Assembly: GCF_008121495.1 (NCBI RefSeq)
Contig: NZ_CP043051.1
Location: 2,189,001-2,253,000, forward strand
Direction: 5' to 3'
Length of the DNA: 64,000 nt
Origin: Mediterraneibacter gnavus ATCC 29149
GTDB lineage: Bacteria > Bacillota > Clostridia > Lachnospirales > Lachnospiraceae
Positions 9,722 to 19,164 of the stretch are shown one piece after another. Position numbers and translations under genes: made by a program. Under the pieces are notes generated by a model, which ran no database searches, was not told the DNA's origin, and saw only the letters and a program-made list of their open reading frames with translations. The first letter of the stretch is position 1, and every line of letters begins with the position of its first letter.

Positions 9722-12715
9722 ATGAGTGAAGTTATGACACCGATGTCATTTGAACAGTTGGTAGAATGGGTATTACAGGAAAAGAAAAAAAGAGGAACCG
9801 TGTTCGGACAGCATCATGCGTACCGGGCAGATGGAACACATAACCGGACGATGTTCGGGCGTACTCTGGAGACGCCGATTGGACCGGCAGCCGGTCCGCA
9901 TACGCAGATGACACAGAATATTGTGGCAGCCTACTATGCCGGCAGTCGTTTCTTTGAATTGAAGACCGTACAGATCATGGATGGAGAAGAGCTGGCGGCA
10001 TGCATCAACCGTCCGTGTATCAAGGCGGATGATGAAGGATATAACTGCGAGTGGTCCACAGAGCTGACAGTACCGCAGGCAATGGAAGAGTATATCAAAG
10101 CCTGGTTCTTATTGAAAGTGATCGCCAAAGAGTTTGGACTTGGAGATATGAATGGATTTCAGTTTAATGTCAGTGTGGGATATGATCTGGCAGGCATCCA
10201 GTCCCCGAAGGTGGATACCTTCCTGAATTCCATGAAACACGCAGAAGATACAGAGATTTTCAAGCACTGCAAGGCATATTTACTGGAACATGCGGATTGG
10301 TTTGAGCACGTGACAACAGAAGATATCGAGCAGATCCCGCCGGAAATCTGCAATTCCGTGACACTTTCCACACTGCATGGATGTCCTCCGCAGGAGATTG
10401 AACGGATCGCCATGTATCTGCTTACGGAAAAAGGATTCCATACCTTTGTAAAATGCAATCCGACACTGCTTGGATATGAGTTTGCGAGAAAGACCATGGA
10501 TGAGATGGGATATGATTACATACAGTTTGGAGACTTCCACTTTAAGGATGACCTGCAGTATGAAGATGCAGTTCCGATGCTGACACGCCTGATGAATACG
10601 GCGAAAGAGAGAAATCTGGAGTTTGGTGTGAAGATCACCAATACGTTCCCTGTGGATGTGAAACAGAATGAGCTTCCAAGCGAAGAGATGTATATGTCAG
10701 GAAAATCCTTGTATCCGTTGTCCATTTCACTGGCAGCAAAACTGGCAAAAGAATTTGACGGAAGGCTTCGTATTTCCTATTCCGGAGGAGCGGATTACTA
10801 TAATATAGAAAGAATTGTGGATGCAGGCATCTGGCCGGTTACTGTGGCAACGACTCTTTTGAAACCGGGCGGTTATCAGAGACTGACGCAGATGGCAAAG
10901 CTTCTGGACAAGGAGAATGCTCCGTTTGAAAAAGTGGACGCAGAATCTGCAGGAAAACTTGCAGAAGAGGCGGTGAAAGACCCGCATCATGTGAAGGCAA
11001 TGAAGCCTTTGCCGTCAAGAAAGATGAAAAAAGAAGTTCCGCTCATGGATTGTTTCGTGGCGCCGTGTAAAGAGGGATGCCCGATCCATCAGGATATCAC
11101 AACGTATCTGCAGCTTGTGGGAGAAGAAAAGTATGAGGAAGCAATGGAAGTGATCACAGAGAAGAACCCGCTTCCGTTTATTACAGGAACGATCTGTGCA
11201 CATAACTGTATGAGCAAATGTACCAGAAACTTTTATGAGACACCTGTTCATATCCGGGAGATGAAATTAAAAGCGGCAGAAAATGGATATGAGGCGCTGC
11301 TTGAAAAACTTCCGGTGCCGGCAGTGACAAAAGCAGGAAAAGCGGCAGTCATCGGAGGCGGCCCGGCAGGAATGGCGGCTGCATACTTCCTCAGAAAAGG
11401 TGGTATGGAAGTTACGCTATTTGAGGCAAAAGAATCTTTAGGAGGCGTAGTACGTCACGTGATTCCGCCATTTCGTATTTCGGAGGATGCCATTGAAAAA
11501 GATGCGGAAATCTTAAGAAAGATGCAGGTGGACATCCACTGCAATACAAAGTTGGAATCTTTGGAAGAACTGAAAAAGCAGGGATATACAAAGATCGTAC
11601 TGGCAGTGGGAGCTCCGGTTCAGGGAAGCTTAAAGCTGGAAAGCGGAATGCCGAAAAATGCACTGGAATTTCTGGCAGAATTTAAACAGACAGACGGTAA
11701 GGTTTCACTTGGAAAACATGTGGTTGTTATCGGAGGCGGAAACACAGCCATGGATACTGCAAGAGCGGCAAAACGAAACGCAGGCGTGGAGCATGTTTAT
11801 CTGATTTACAGAAGAACGAGACGGTATATGCCGGCGGATGAAGAAGAACTGGTGATGGCCCTGGAAGATGGAGTGGAATTCAAAGAGTTATTGTCTCCTG
11901 TAAAACTGGAAAACGGCCAGCTTTTCTGCAAAGTGATGCAGCTTTCCGATTATGATGTATCGGGCAGAAGAGGAGTGACAGAGACCGGGGAGACAGTTTG
12001 GGTTCCGGCAGATACGGTGATCGCTGCAGTTGGAGAAAAAGTGCCGACAGACTGGTATCAGGCAAACGGTCTGGCAGTATCGGAAAAGGGAAGATTATAT
12101 GTCGATGAAAAGACATTAAAAACCAGTGATGACAATGTCTATGCAGCAGGCGATGGTCTGTATGGACCGGCAACAGTTGTAGAGGCGATCCGGGACGGAC
12201 GAAAAGTGGCTGAGGCAATTGCAGGAGAAGTGTTGGCGTGTGATTTTGATAAACTGGCAGAGGAAGAAAAGGTCTATGCCAAGAGAGGGGTATTAAAAGA
12301 GGAACAGAAAGAGACAAAAGAGGCAGGCAGATGCCTGGGATGCTCGACAATCTGTGAAAACTGCGTAGAAGTCTGTCCAAACCGTGCAAATATTGCCATT
12401 CAGGTACCGGGGATGGAAAAACACCAGATCATCCATGTAGATTATCTGTGTAATGAGTGCGGCAACTGTAAGAGTTTCTGTCCATATTCCAGCGCTCCAT
12501 ATCTGGATAAATTCACACTTTTCGAAACAGAAGCAGATATGGAAAACAGTAAGAATCAGGGATTTGCAGTTCTGGATCAAGAGACCCGACGCTGTAAGGT
12601 ACGCTTCTTTGGGAAGACCTTTATCTGGGAACCGGAGAAACCGGCAGCTCTTCCGGATGGACTGGGACGCATGATTGAAACTGTGTGCAGGGATTACTCT
12701 TATTTGATTCGGTAA
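9722..12715 (+). CDS. ygfK: YgfK, putative selenate reductase/dehydrogenase flavo-iron-sulfur subunit
   Basis: This is a 997-residue multidomain redox protein. A dihydropyrimidine/dihydroorotate dehydrogenase-like barrel comes first (IGPAAGPHTQMTQN, about residues 50-430). Next is a GltD-like part with CKEGCPIHQD cysteines, an FAD-binding VIGGGPAGMAAA and a second dinucleotide fold VIGGGNTAMDTA. A C-terminal ferredoxin region has CLGCSTICENCVEVCP and CNECGNCKSFCP, suiting two 4Fe-4S clusters. AAGGAGG is 8 nt before MSEV and only 2 nt before an earlier in-frame ATG, so 9722 is preferred. It probably feeds electrons to or from the purine ring. The old selenate reductase name is doubtful. Confidence 0.93.
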   Translation: MSEVMTPMSFEQLVEWVLQEKKKRGTVFGQHHAYRADGTHNRTMFGRTLETPIGPAAGPHTQMTQNIVAAYYAGSRFFELKTVQIMDGEELAACINRPCIKADDEGYNCEWSTELTVPQAMEEYIKAWFLLKVIAKEFGLGDMNGFQFNVSVGYDLAGIQSPKVDTFLNSMKHAEDTEIFKHCKAYLLEHADWFEHVTTEDIEQIPPEICNSVTLSTLHGCPPQEIERIAMYLLTEKGFHTFVKCNPTLLGYEFARKTMDEMGYDYIQFGDFHFKDDLQYEDAVPMLTRLMNTAKERNLEFGVKITNTFPVDVKQNELPSEEMYMSGKSLYPLSISLAAKLAKEFDGRLRISYSGGADYYNIERIVDAGIWPVTVATTLLKPGGYQRLTQMAKLLDKENAPFEKVDAESAGKLAEEAVKDPHHVKAMKPLPSRKMKKEVPLMDCFVAPCKEGCPIHQDITTYLQLVGEEKYEEAMEVITEKNPLPFITGTICAHNCMSKCTRNFYETPVHIREMKLKAAENGYEALLEKLPVPAVTKAGKAAVIGGGPAGMAAAYFLRKGGMEVTLFEAKESLGGVVRHVIPPFRISEDAIEKDAEILRKMQVDIHCNTKLESLEELKKQGYTKIVLAVGAPVQGSLKLESGMPKNALEFLAEFKQTDGKVSLGKHVVVIGGGNTAMDTARAAKRNAGVEHVYLIYRRTRRYMPADEEELVMALEDGVEFKELLSPVKLENGQLFCKVMQLSDYDVSGRRGVTETGETVWVPADTVIAAVGEKVPTDWYQANGLAVSEKGRLYVDEKTLKTSDDNVYAAGDGLYGPATVVEAIRDGRKVAEAIAGEVLACDFDKLAEEEKVYAKRGVLKEEQKETKEAGRCLGCSTICENCVEVCPNRANIAIQVPGMEKHQIIHVDYLCNECGNCKSFCPYSSAPYLDKFTLFETEADMENSKNQGFAVLDQETRRCKVRFFGKTFIWEPEKPAALPDGLGRMIETVCRDYSYLIR

Positions 12716-12807
12716 AATCAAAGGTTGCAGGATCTGTGGGATTTCGGTAAAGTGAAAGGGGCTTCTGATGAAGAAGCCCTAAAAAAAGAAAGAGACAGCA
12801 AACAGAC

Positions 12808-13569
12808 ATGACAAGTATATGGAAATGGGAAAGCGGAAATCTACAGATCAAGAAGTCCCTCTTAGATGGACTGCAGATTACAGAGACAGCAAAAGAAGTG
12901 ATCTCTGTAGTGGGAGCAGGAGGAAAAACAACTACGATCCGCAGGCTTACGGATGAAATGGAAAAAAGACAGAAAAATGTGGCAGTGACCACGACCACAC
13001 GGATGAAAAAAGAACCGCATTTTTTACTCGGTGCGGATGCAGAGCGCATTACACAAAGATGGGGGCAGACTCATCAGGTGTGGTTTGGAGAACAGGATGA
13101 TAATCCGGAAAAGGTCAGAGGTGTTTCAGAAGCGCTTCTGGATGAGGTGAGAAAGTATGGTCCGGATTTGTTTTTGATCGAGGCAGACGGAGCCAGAAGG
13201 CTTCCCTGCAAAGTACCGGAGTCGTGGGAGCCGGTCATCTATCAAAAAAGTACACGGGTGCTGGCAGTTTACGGTCTGGACGCAGTGGGAAAGTCCTTTC
13301 GGGAGGCGTGTTTTCGTCCCGGGCTGGCAGCAGAAATTTTGGAGAAGAAGATAACAGACCCGATATCAGCAGTGGATATTGCGCGGCTGGCACTTGAAAG
13401 CCGCGGCGGGAAAAAGAATGTCAAAGAAACCATGCGGTATCAGGTGATTTTAAATAAAGCAGACACCACGCGAAGAAGACAGTTTGCGCAGGAAATCTGC
13501 CGGGAATTGGAAAAACGCGGGTTTGCAGATGTGACAGTGACAGCAGAAGGAAGGCAGGAAGAAGAATGA
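12808..13569 (+). CDS. yqeC: Selenium cofactor biosynthesis protein YqeC
   Basis: This 253-residue protein has an N-terminal P-loop (VVGAGGKTTTIRRL), as in the YqeC family associated with selenium-dependent molybdenum hydroxylases. LIEADGARRLPCKVPES is the other conserved block. Its exact step in maturing the Se/Mo cofactor is not known. It starts 92 bp after ygfK with only a weak ribosome site, and its stop overlaps the next ATG by 4 bp, so translation is coupled to the yqeB-mocA gene. A short hairpin sits in the preceding gap at 12759-12779. Confidence 0.9.
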   Translation: MTSIWKWESGNLQIKKSLLDGLQITETAKEVISVVGAGGKTTTIRRLTDEMEKRQKNVAVTTTTRMKKEPHFLLGADAERITQRWGQTHQVWFGEQDDNPEKVRGVSEALLDEVRKYGPDLFLIEADGARRLPCKVPESWEPVIYQKSTRVLAVYGLDAVGKSFREACFRPGLAAEILEKKITDPISAVDIARLALESRGGKKNVKETMRYQVILNKADTTRRRQFAQEICRELEKRGFADVTVTAEGRQEEE

Positions 13570-14924
13570 AGATTGTAATCAAAGGAGCAGGAGATCTGGC
13601 AACAGGAATTGCCTCTCGCTTATACCATGCAGGACATCAGATTGTGATGACAGAGATTGCGGTTCCGCTGACCGTGCGGCGAAGCGTGGCGCTCTCCAGA
13701 GCAGTTTACGAAAACGAGGCAGAGGTGGAAGATTTAAAAGGGGTGCTGGTAAAGGATGCTGCAGAAGCAGACAGGATCTTACAAAGAGGAGAGATTCCGG
13801 TACTGGTGGATCCAGAAGCAGATATTATCGGGTCGTTTCATCCAGATGTAGTAGTGGATGCAATCCTGGCAAAGAAGAATCTGGGAACCCGGATCACGGA
13901 CGCGCCGTTTGTCATCGGTGTAGGACCGGGATTTTACGCAGGAAAAGACTGTCACTGTGTCATCGAGACAAAAAGAGGACATACACTGGGAAATGTGATC
14001 TGGGAAAAAGAAGCAATCCCAAATACCGGAGTTCCGGGAAATATAGGCGGCTTTACAACCGAGCGTCTGATCCGTGCCAGTGCAGATGGAATCATGGAGC
14101 CTGTGGCAGAAATCGGAGATACCGTAGAAAAAGGCCAGCTTGTTGCCAGGACCGGGAAGCAGCCGGTCTATGCAAAGATGAGCGGAATTGTCCGCGGAAT
14201 GCTCCAGAAGGATGTACAGGTCACAGAAGGATTGAAGATCGGAGACATTGATGCCAGATGTGAACCAGAGCATTGTGTTACAATCTCGGACAAAGCAAGG
14301 GCAGTCGGAGGCGGTGTGCTGGAAGCGGTATCTCTGTTTGGACAGATCTATGGAAATTATGGAGTGGCACTTCTGGCAGCAGGGGAAGCAAAACGGTTTG
14401 GAAGTGACAAGTTGTCGGAAAAATTTCAGGGAATCCCTCTTTATCGGCATGCACTTGAGAAGCTGGAAGCATTTTCGGGACTTTCCAGGGTGGTCGTGAC
14501 CGCAAGAGAAGCACTGGCAGAAGAAGCGCAGCGCCTGGGGATCCATATTGTAGAGAACAGACAGCCGGAACAGGGAATTTCACATTCTGTCAGTTTGGCG
14601 CTGCAGGAACTGCTCTCACAAAATCCAGACCTGGAGGGTGTGTTGTTTCTGGTCTGCGATCAGCCGGGAATCCAGGCTGCTACAATCCAGAAGATTTTAA
14701 ACGAGGGATGCCTTCATAAAAACAGCATTGTCTGTGCCGGATATGATGGAATGCGCGGAAATCCGGTATTGTGGGGAAGCACGTATTTTCAGGAGCTTAT
14801 GCATCTGACCGGGGATACGGGCGGCAGACAGCTGATGAAGCAATATGAAGAGAAGATCCGGATCGTGGAGTGTGCGCCGGAAGAATTAAAAGACATTGAC
14901 AGGAGAGAAGACATGACGGAATAA
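13566..14924 (+). CDS. YqeB-MocA fusion: Se-dependent Mo hydroxylase maturation protein plus cytidylyltransferase-like domain
   Basis: Two families are joined in 452 residues. About 1-255 is YqeB/EF2563-type (MKIVIKGAGDLATGIASRLY start, APFVIGVGPGFYAGKDCHCVIETKRGH core), a conserved companion of selenium-dependent molybdenum hydroxylases. About 260-450 is a MocA/YgfJ nucleotidyltransferase domain with the LAAGEAKRFGSDK signature and CDQPGI loop. That domain attaches a nucleotide to molybdopterin. In E. coli these are separate genes. The fusion suggests cofactor nucleotide transfer and selenium insertion act together, which is inference. No stop or frame break lies between the halves, and the ATGA overlap with yqeC is clear. 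Confidence 0.9.
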   Translation: MKIVIKGAGDLATGIASRLYHAGHQIVMTEIAVPLTVRRSVALSRAVYENEAEVEDLKGVLVKDAAEADRILQRGEIPVLVDPEADIIGSFHPDVVVDAILAKKNLGTRITDAPFVIGVGPGFYAGKDCHCVIETKRGHTLGNVIWEKEAIPNTGVPGNIGGFTTERLIRASADGIMEPVAEIGDTVEKGQLVARTGKQPVYAKMSGIVRGMLQKDVQVTEGLKIGDIDARCEPEHCVTISDKARAVGGGVLEAVSLFGQIYGNYGVALLAAGEAKRFGSDKLSEKFQGIPLYRHALEKLEAFSGLSRVVVTAREALAEEAQRLGIHIVENRQPEQGISHSVSLALQELLSQNPDLEGVLFLVCDQPGIQAATIQKILNEGCLHKNSIVCAGYDGMRGNPVLWGSTYFQELMHLTGDTGGRQLMKQYEEKIRIVECAPEELKDIDRREDMTE

Positions 14925-14954
14925 AACGGGGAGTACCCCAAAGGAGGTTTTCAT

Positions 14955-17525
14955 ATGCTGATGGTTCATGTAAATGGAAAAGATTATGAGGTGGAGCAGG
15001 ATACGAAGCTGATGCGGTTTCTTCGGGATGATTTAAGGCTTACTTCAGTAAAGGACGGATGCAGCCAGGGCGCGTGCGGAACCTGCACGGTGCTGGTGGA
15101 TGGAAAAGCCACAAAGGCATGTATTCCAATGCTTTCCAAGCTGCAGGGAAAATCTGTAGTCACAGTGGAAGGGCTGAGTGAACGGGAGAAAGAAGTTTAT
15201 GCATATGCATTTGCAAAGGTCGGCGCGGTGCAGTGCGGATTCTGCATTCCGGGCATGGTGATGTGCGCCAAGGGGCTTCTGGATCAGAATCCGGATCCGA
15301 GCCGTGTTGAGGCGGCGGCAACCATTCGGAATAATATCTGCCGCTGTACCGGATATCAAAAGATCATCGAGGCGATCCTGCTCTCAGCAAAGATGTTTCG
15401 GGAAGATCTTCCGGCCAAAGAGAACAGCGGCGTGGTCTCTGTCGGGGCACCGATCCTGCGTGTGGATGCAAAGGAGAAAGTTCTTGGAACCGGGCAGTAT
15501 CCGGATGATGTGTATCTGGATGATATGATCTATGCCAGTGCGGTGCGCTCCGAATATCCAAGAGCAAAAGTGCTGGCGATCCATACAGAGAAGGTATTGG
15601 AATTAGAAGGTGTGATCGGAGTATATACGGCGGATGATATTCCGGGTTCTGTGAAGGTGGGACATCTGAAACCGGACTGGGATACAATGATCCCGGTCGG
15701 ACATGTGACACATTATCTGGGAGATGCCATTTGTCTGATCGCAGCAGAGACACCGGAGATTCTGGAACGTGCAAAGGCATTGGTAAAGGTGGATTACGAA
15801 GTGCTGCAACCGGTGCTGGATCCGTTTGAAGCATTAAAAGAGGACGCACCCCGCATTCATCCGGGAATCCAGCCGGATGGAAATGTACTCGCCCATGAGC
15901 ATCTGGTCAGAGGAAATGCAGAAGAAGTGATCGCCAACTCGAAATATAAAGTGACCAGACATTATGAAACTCCGTGGACGGAACATGCCTTTTTGGAGCC
16001 GGAGTGTGCAGTGGCCATGCCGTTTGATGACGGAGTATTTATCTATTCTTCGGATCAGGGAACCTACGATACCCAGCACGAATGCAGTATGATGCTTGGA
16101 CTTCCGCCGGAAAAAGTGATTGTGGAAAACAAGCTGGTAGGCGGCGGATTTGGTGGAAAAGAGGATGTCAGTGTACAGCATCATGCCGCACTGGTGGCAT
16201 ACCTGACAAAGCGTCCGGTTAAAGTAAAGCTGTCCAGACAGGAAAGTATCACCGTGCATCCCAAACGGCATCCGATGTGGATGGATATTACCACAGCATG
16301 TGATGAGAACGGATATCTGACTGCAATGAAAGCTGTAGTTGTATCGGATACAGGTGCGTATGCATCTCTGGGCGGACCGGTTCTGCAAAGAGCCTGTACC
16401 CATGCGGCAGGGCCTTACAATTTCCAGACCATTGACATTGACGGAAAAGCCGTGTATACCAACAATCCGCCGGCTGGAGCATTTCGCGGATTCGGTGTGA
16501 CACAGACCTGTTTTGGAGCAGAACGGAATCTGGATCTGCTGGCGGAGATGGTGGGAATCTCTCCATGGGAGATCCGATATCGGAATGCGGTGCGGCCCGG
16601 ACAGGTGCTTCCAAACGGACAGATCGCAGATGCCTCTACAGGAATTGCAGAGACACTGGAGGCTGTCAAAGAGATTTATGAACAGGCGCCGTATGCAGGA
16701 ATCGCCTGTGCGATGAAAAATGCCGGTGTAGGCGTGGGGCTGCCGGACTGGGGAAGATGCCGTCTGCTGGTGCAGAATAAAATGGTACAGATTCATGCGG
16801 GAGCTTCCTGTATCGGTCAGGGACTTGGAACAGTCCTGACACAGGTGGTTTCGCAGACCGCTCAGATTCCGGTGGAGCAGATTTGGTACTGTCCTGCAAA
16901 CACATCCAATTCTCCGGATTCCGGAACGACATCCGGTTCCAGACAGACATTGATCACAGGAGAAGCGGCAAAACGGGCCTGTGAAAAATTGTGTGAAGAT
17001 TTAAAGACACATTCACTTCAGGAACTGGAAGGAAAGGAATACTACGGAGAATATCTTGCAAAGACGGATAAAATGGGCAGTGATGTTCCGAATCCGGTTT
17101 CTCATGTGGCATATGGATATGCAACACAGGTCTGTATTTTGAATGAAGATGGAACGATTCAGAAAATGGTGGCAGCCCATGATGTGGGGAAAGCCGTAAA
17201 TCCAATCAGTGTGGAAGGCCAGATTGAGGGCGGTGTTGTCATGGGAATGGGATATGCACTGACAGAACAGTATGAGATCAAGGAAGGGCGTCCGGTTTCC
17301 AGATTTGGAACACTGGGATTGTTCCGGGCAGATAAGGTGCCGCATATTGAGTCCATGATCATCGAGAAAACAGGAGTAGAACCGGGATACGGTGCAATCG
17401 GAATTGGAGAGATCACATCAATCCCGACAGCTCCGGCGATCACGGGAGCCTATTATAAACTGACTGGTGAGTTCCAGACGAAGCTGCCGCTTCATGGAAC
17501 ACCGTATGAAAAGAAAAAGAAATAA
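14955..17525 (+). CDS. xdhD: Selenium-dependent xanthine dehydrogenase (XdhD type, fused Fe-S and Mo domains)
   Basis: This 856-residue molybdenum hydroxylase begins with a 2Fe-2S domain (CSQGACGTCTVLVDG; then CGFCIPGM and CRCTGYQ for the second cluster, to about residue 155). The Mo-pterin domains follow: GGGFGGKEDVSVQHHAA, PPAGAFRGFG and the C-terminal GAIGIGEITSIP, whose Glu is the general base. No FAD domain is present and no FAD-subunit gene follows, so another partner, perhaps YgfK, must move electrons. It follows AAAGGAGG and is the last catabolic gene before modABC. The selenium is a labile cofactor atom, so no in-frame UGA is expected or seen. Confidence 0.93.
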   Translation: MLMVHVNGKDYEVEQDTKLMRFLRDDLRLTSVKDGCSQGACGTCTVLVDGKATKACIPMLSKLQGKSVVTVEGLSEREKEVYAYAFAKVGAVQCGFCIPGMVMCAKGLLDQNPDPSRVEAAATIRNNICRCTGYQKIIEAILLSAKMFREDLPAKENSGVVSVGAPILRVDAKEKVLGTGQYPDDVYLDDMIYASAVRSEYPRAKVLAIHTEKVLELEGVIGVYTADDIPGSVKVGHLKPDWDTMIPVGHVTHYLGDAICLIAAETPEILERAKALVKVDYEVLQPVLDPFEALKEDAPRIHPGIQPDGNVLAHEHLVRGNAEEVIANSKYKVTRHYETPWTEHAFLEPECAVAMPFDDGVFIYSSDQGTYDTQHECSMMLGLPPEKVIVENKLVGGGFGGKEDVSVQHHAALVAYLTKRPVKVKLSRQESITVHPKRHPMWMDITTACDENGYLTAMKAVVVSDTGAYASLGGPVLQRACTHAAGPYNFQTIDIDGKAVYTNNPPAGAFRGFGVTQTCFGAERNLDLLAEMVGISPWEIRYRNAVRPGQVLPNGQIADASTGIAETLEAVKEIYEQAPYAGIACAMKNAGVGVGLPDWGRCRLLVQNKMVQIHAGASCIGQGLGTVLTQVVSQTAQIPVEQIWYCPANTSNSPDSGTTSGSRQTLITGEAAKRACEKLCEDLKTHSLQELEGKEYYGEYLAKTDKMGSDVPNPVSHVAYGYATQVCILNEDGTIQKMVAAHDVGKAVNPISVEGQIEGGVVMGMGYALTEQYEIKEGRPVSRFGTLGLFRADKVPHIESMIIEKTGVEPGYGAIGIGEITSIPTAPAITGAYYKLTGEFQTKLPLHGTPYEKKKK

Positions 17526-17536
17526 AGAAGAAATGA

Positions 17537-17571
17537 GCAGGCGCTGATTTCTCAGGAGATTCAACGCCTGC
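17537..17571 (+). terminator. Hairpin after xdhD, weak terminator
   Basis: GCAGGCG (17537-17543) pairs with CGCCTGC (17565-17571), with a small inner CTGA/TCAG stem. No T-run follows, so it may be a partial terminator or an RNA stabilising hairpin between xdhD and the mod operon. Confidence 0.4.
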
Positions 17572-17580
17572 GCGATTTAC

Positions 17581-17617
17581 ACATCAAGTTGTTTTTGAAA
17601 ATAACTTGATGTATAAT
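17581..17617 (+). promoter_or_regulatory. modA promoter overlapped by a 10-bp inverted-repeat operator
   Basis: ACATCAAGTT (17581-17590) and its exact inverse AACTTGATGT (17603-17612) are 12 bp apart. TTGTTT (-35, 17589-17594), a 17-bp spacer and TATAAT (-10, 17612-17617) overlap the repeat, so a bound dimer would block polymerase. The likely protein is the ModE-like product encoded at the end of this operon. Confidence 0.75.
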
Positions 17618-17648
17618 AAAAGAAAAACACAAAACGAGGAGGTATGAG

Positions 17649-18467
17649 ATGAAACGAAGAAAAATCTGGAGTATTCTGGCACTGGCAGCATTGACAGGTT
17701 CCCTGCTTGCAGGATGCGGAGAAGTAAAAACAGAAGAACAGACAAAAGAAACAAAGCAGGAGGAAAAACCGGCAGAATTACTGGTGGCTGCTGCAGCGAG
17801 TCTGGAATATTCTTATGAAGAAGAACTGCTTCCTATGTTTGAAAAGGAAAATCCGAATATTACCGTAAAAGGCACCTATGACAGTTCGGGAAAATTACAG
17901 ACACAGATCGAAGAGGGGATTGAGGCAGATGTCTTTATGTCAGCGGCGACGAAGCAGATGAATGCGCTGACGGAGCAGGGATTGGTGGAGAAGGACTCTG
18001 TGGTAGATCTTCTTCAGAATCAGATCGTACTGATCACAGCAGCAGATTCTACGCAGGATCTGCAGAACTTTGAGGATATTACCAAAGCAAATGTGATCGC
18101 AATCGGAGATCCGGAAAGTGTTCCGGTAGGACAGTATTCGAAAGAAGTGCTGACCAATCTGGGAATCTGGGATACAGTGTCTGCAAAGGCAAGTCTCGGA
18201 ACCAATGTTACAGAAGTTTTAAAATGGGTAGAAGAGGGCAGTGCAGACGCCGGAATCGTGTATGCGACAGATGCAGCGACTACAGATAAGGTGAAAGTAG
18301 TGGCAGAAGCACCGAAAGACAGTCTGGCAGAGCCTGCAATTTATCCGGTCGGCGTGGTAAGCGCATCGAAGCATAAAGATGCAGCGGAAAAATTTGTAGA
18401 GTTTTTACAGTCCGAAGAGGCACTGAAAGTATTTGAATCCTACGGTTTTCAGAAGAATGCAGAGTAA
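17649..18467 (+). CDS. modA: Molybdate ABC transporter substrate-binding lipoprotein
   Basis: This 272-residue extracellular binding protein has an N-terminal lipoprotein signal with the lipobox LLAGC (Cys about residue 23). Conserved ModA segments follow: LLVAAAASLEYSYEE, YDSSGKLQTQIEEG with the oxyanion-binding Ser, and VPVGQYSKEVL. It captures molybdate (or tungstate) for ModBC. GAGGAGGTATGAG precedes the ATG. It lies directly after xdhD, so molybdenum uptake is physically tied to a Mo-enzyme operon, though it has its own promoter. Confidence 0.95.
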   Translation: MKRRKIWSILALAALTGSLLAGCGEVKTEEQTKETKQEEKPAELLVAAAASLEYSYEEELLPMFEKENPNITVKGTYDSSGKLQTQIEEGIEADVFMSAATKQMNALTEQGLVEKDSVVDLLQNQIVLITAADSTQDLQNFEDITKANVIAIGDPESVPVGQYSKEVLTNLGIWDTVSAKASLGTNVTEVLKWVEEGSADAGIVYATDAATTDKVKVVAEAPKDSLAEPAIYPVGVVSASKHKDAAEKFVEFLQSEEALKVFESYGFQKNAE

Positions 18468-18484
18468 CTGGGGAAGGAGAGCAC

Positions 18485-19159
18485 ATGGAGATTTCACCGA
18501 TCATTGTTTCTATGAAAACGGCTTCTGTGTCCATTGTGATCACTTTTTTTCTGGGACTGGCAGCCGCATATGGCGTGGAGCGTATCCGCAGCAGAAAGCT
18601 GCAGCTGGTCTGTGACGGTATTCTGACGCTTCCTCTTGTCCTGCCGCCTACGGTGGCAGGATTTTTCCTGTTGTACATCTTTGGGGTAAAACGCCCGGTG
18701 GGGAGATTTTTTCTGGAATTTTTCGGGACAAAGATTGCATTTTCATGGCAGGCAACAGTATTGGCAGCAGTGGCGATTTCGTTCCCTTTGATGTACCGTT
18801 CGGCAAGAGGAGCGCTGCAGCAGGTAGATGAAAACCTCCTTTATGCAGGCAGGACGCTTGGGATGTCCGAATGGTGCATTTTCTGGAAAGTATGGTTTCC
18901 AAACGCTATGTCCGGAATTTTGTCAGGCGGAATCCTTGCATTTGCAAGAGGATTAGGAGAGTTTGGAGCAACTGCCATGATCGCAGGAAATATTGCAGGA
19001 GAGACCAGAACGCTTCCGCTTGCAGTATATTCCGCGGTGTCAGCCGGAAATATGGAAGAAGCGTATCAGTATGTGTGGATTCTGGTGATCATTTCATTCC
19101 TGGTAGTGACAGGAATGAATGCAGTCACGCACGGATTTCAGAAATTTAGCCGGAGGTAG
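18485..19159 (+). CDS. modB: Molybdate ABC transporter permease
   Basis: This 224-residue inner-membrane permease has about five or six membrane spans. It carries the EAA-type coupling loop (ARTLGMSEWCIFWKVWFPNAMSG: here AGRTLGMSEWCIF...LPNA-like, about residues 124-145), where the ATPase docks. GLGEFGATAMIAGNI is a typical ModB block. It starts 17 bp after modA and ends 5 bp before modC. Confidence 0.95.
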   Translation: MEISPIIVSMKTASVSIVITFFLGLAAAYGVERIRSRKLQLVCDGILTLPLVLPPTVAGFFLLYIFGVKRPVGRFFLEFFGTKIAFSWQATVLAAVAISFPLMYRSARGALQQVDENLLYAGRTLGMSEWCIFWKVWFPNAMSGILSGGILAFARGLGEFGATAMIAGNIAGETRTLPLAVYSAVSAGNMEEAYQYVWILVIISFLVVTGMNAVTHGFQKFSRR

Positions 19160-19164
19160 TACAG

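Noticed and set aside
12759..12779. Terminator between ygfK and yqeC
   Set aside because: An 8-bp stem is present, but it is followed by TAAAAAAAG and not by a T-run on the plus strand, so it should not end transcription.
15834..16796. 320-codon reverse open frame inside xdhD
   Set aside because: Shadow of the molybdenum hydroxylase. Protein text is atypical and no promoter or ribosome site is seen.
14955..17525. Selenocysteine (in-frame UGA) in the xanthine dehydrogenase
   Set aside because: The frame has no internal TGA. Selenium in this enzyme class is a labile cofactor atom and not selenocysteine.
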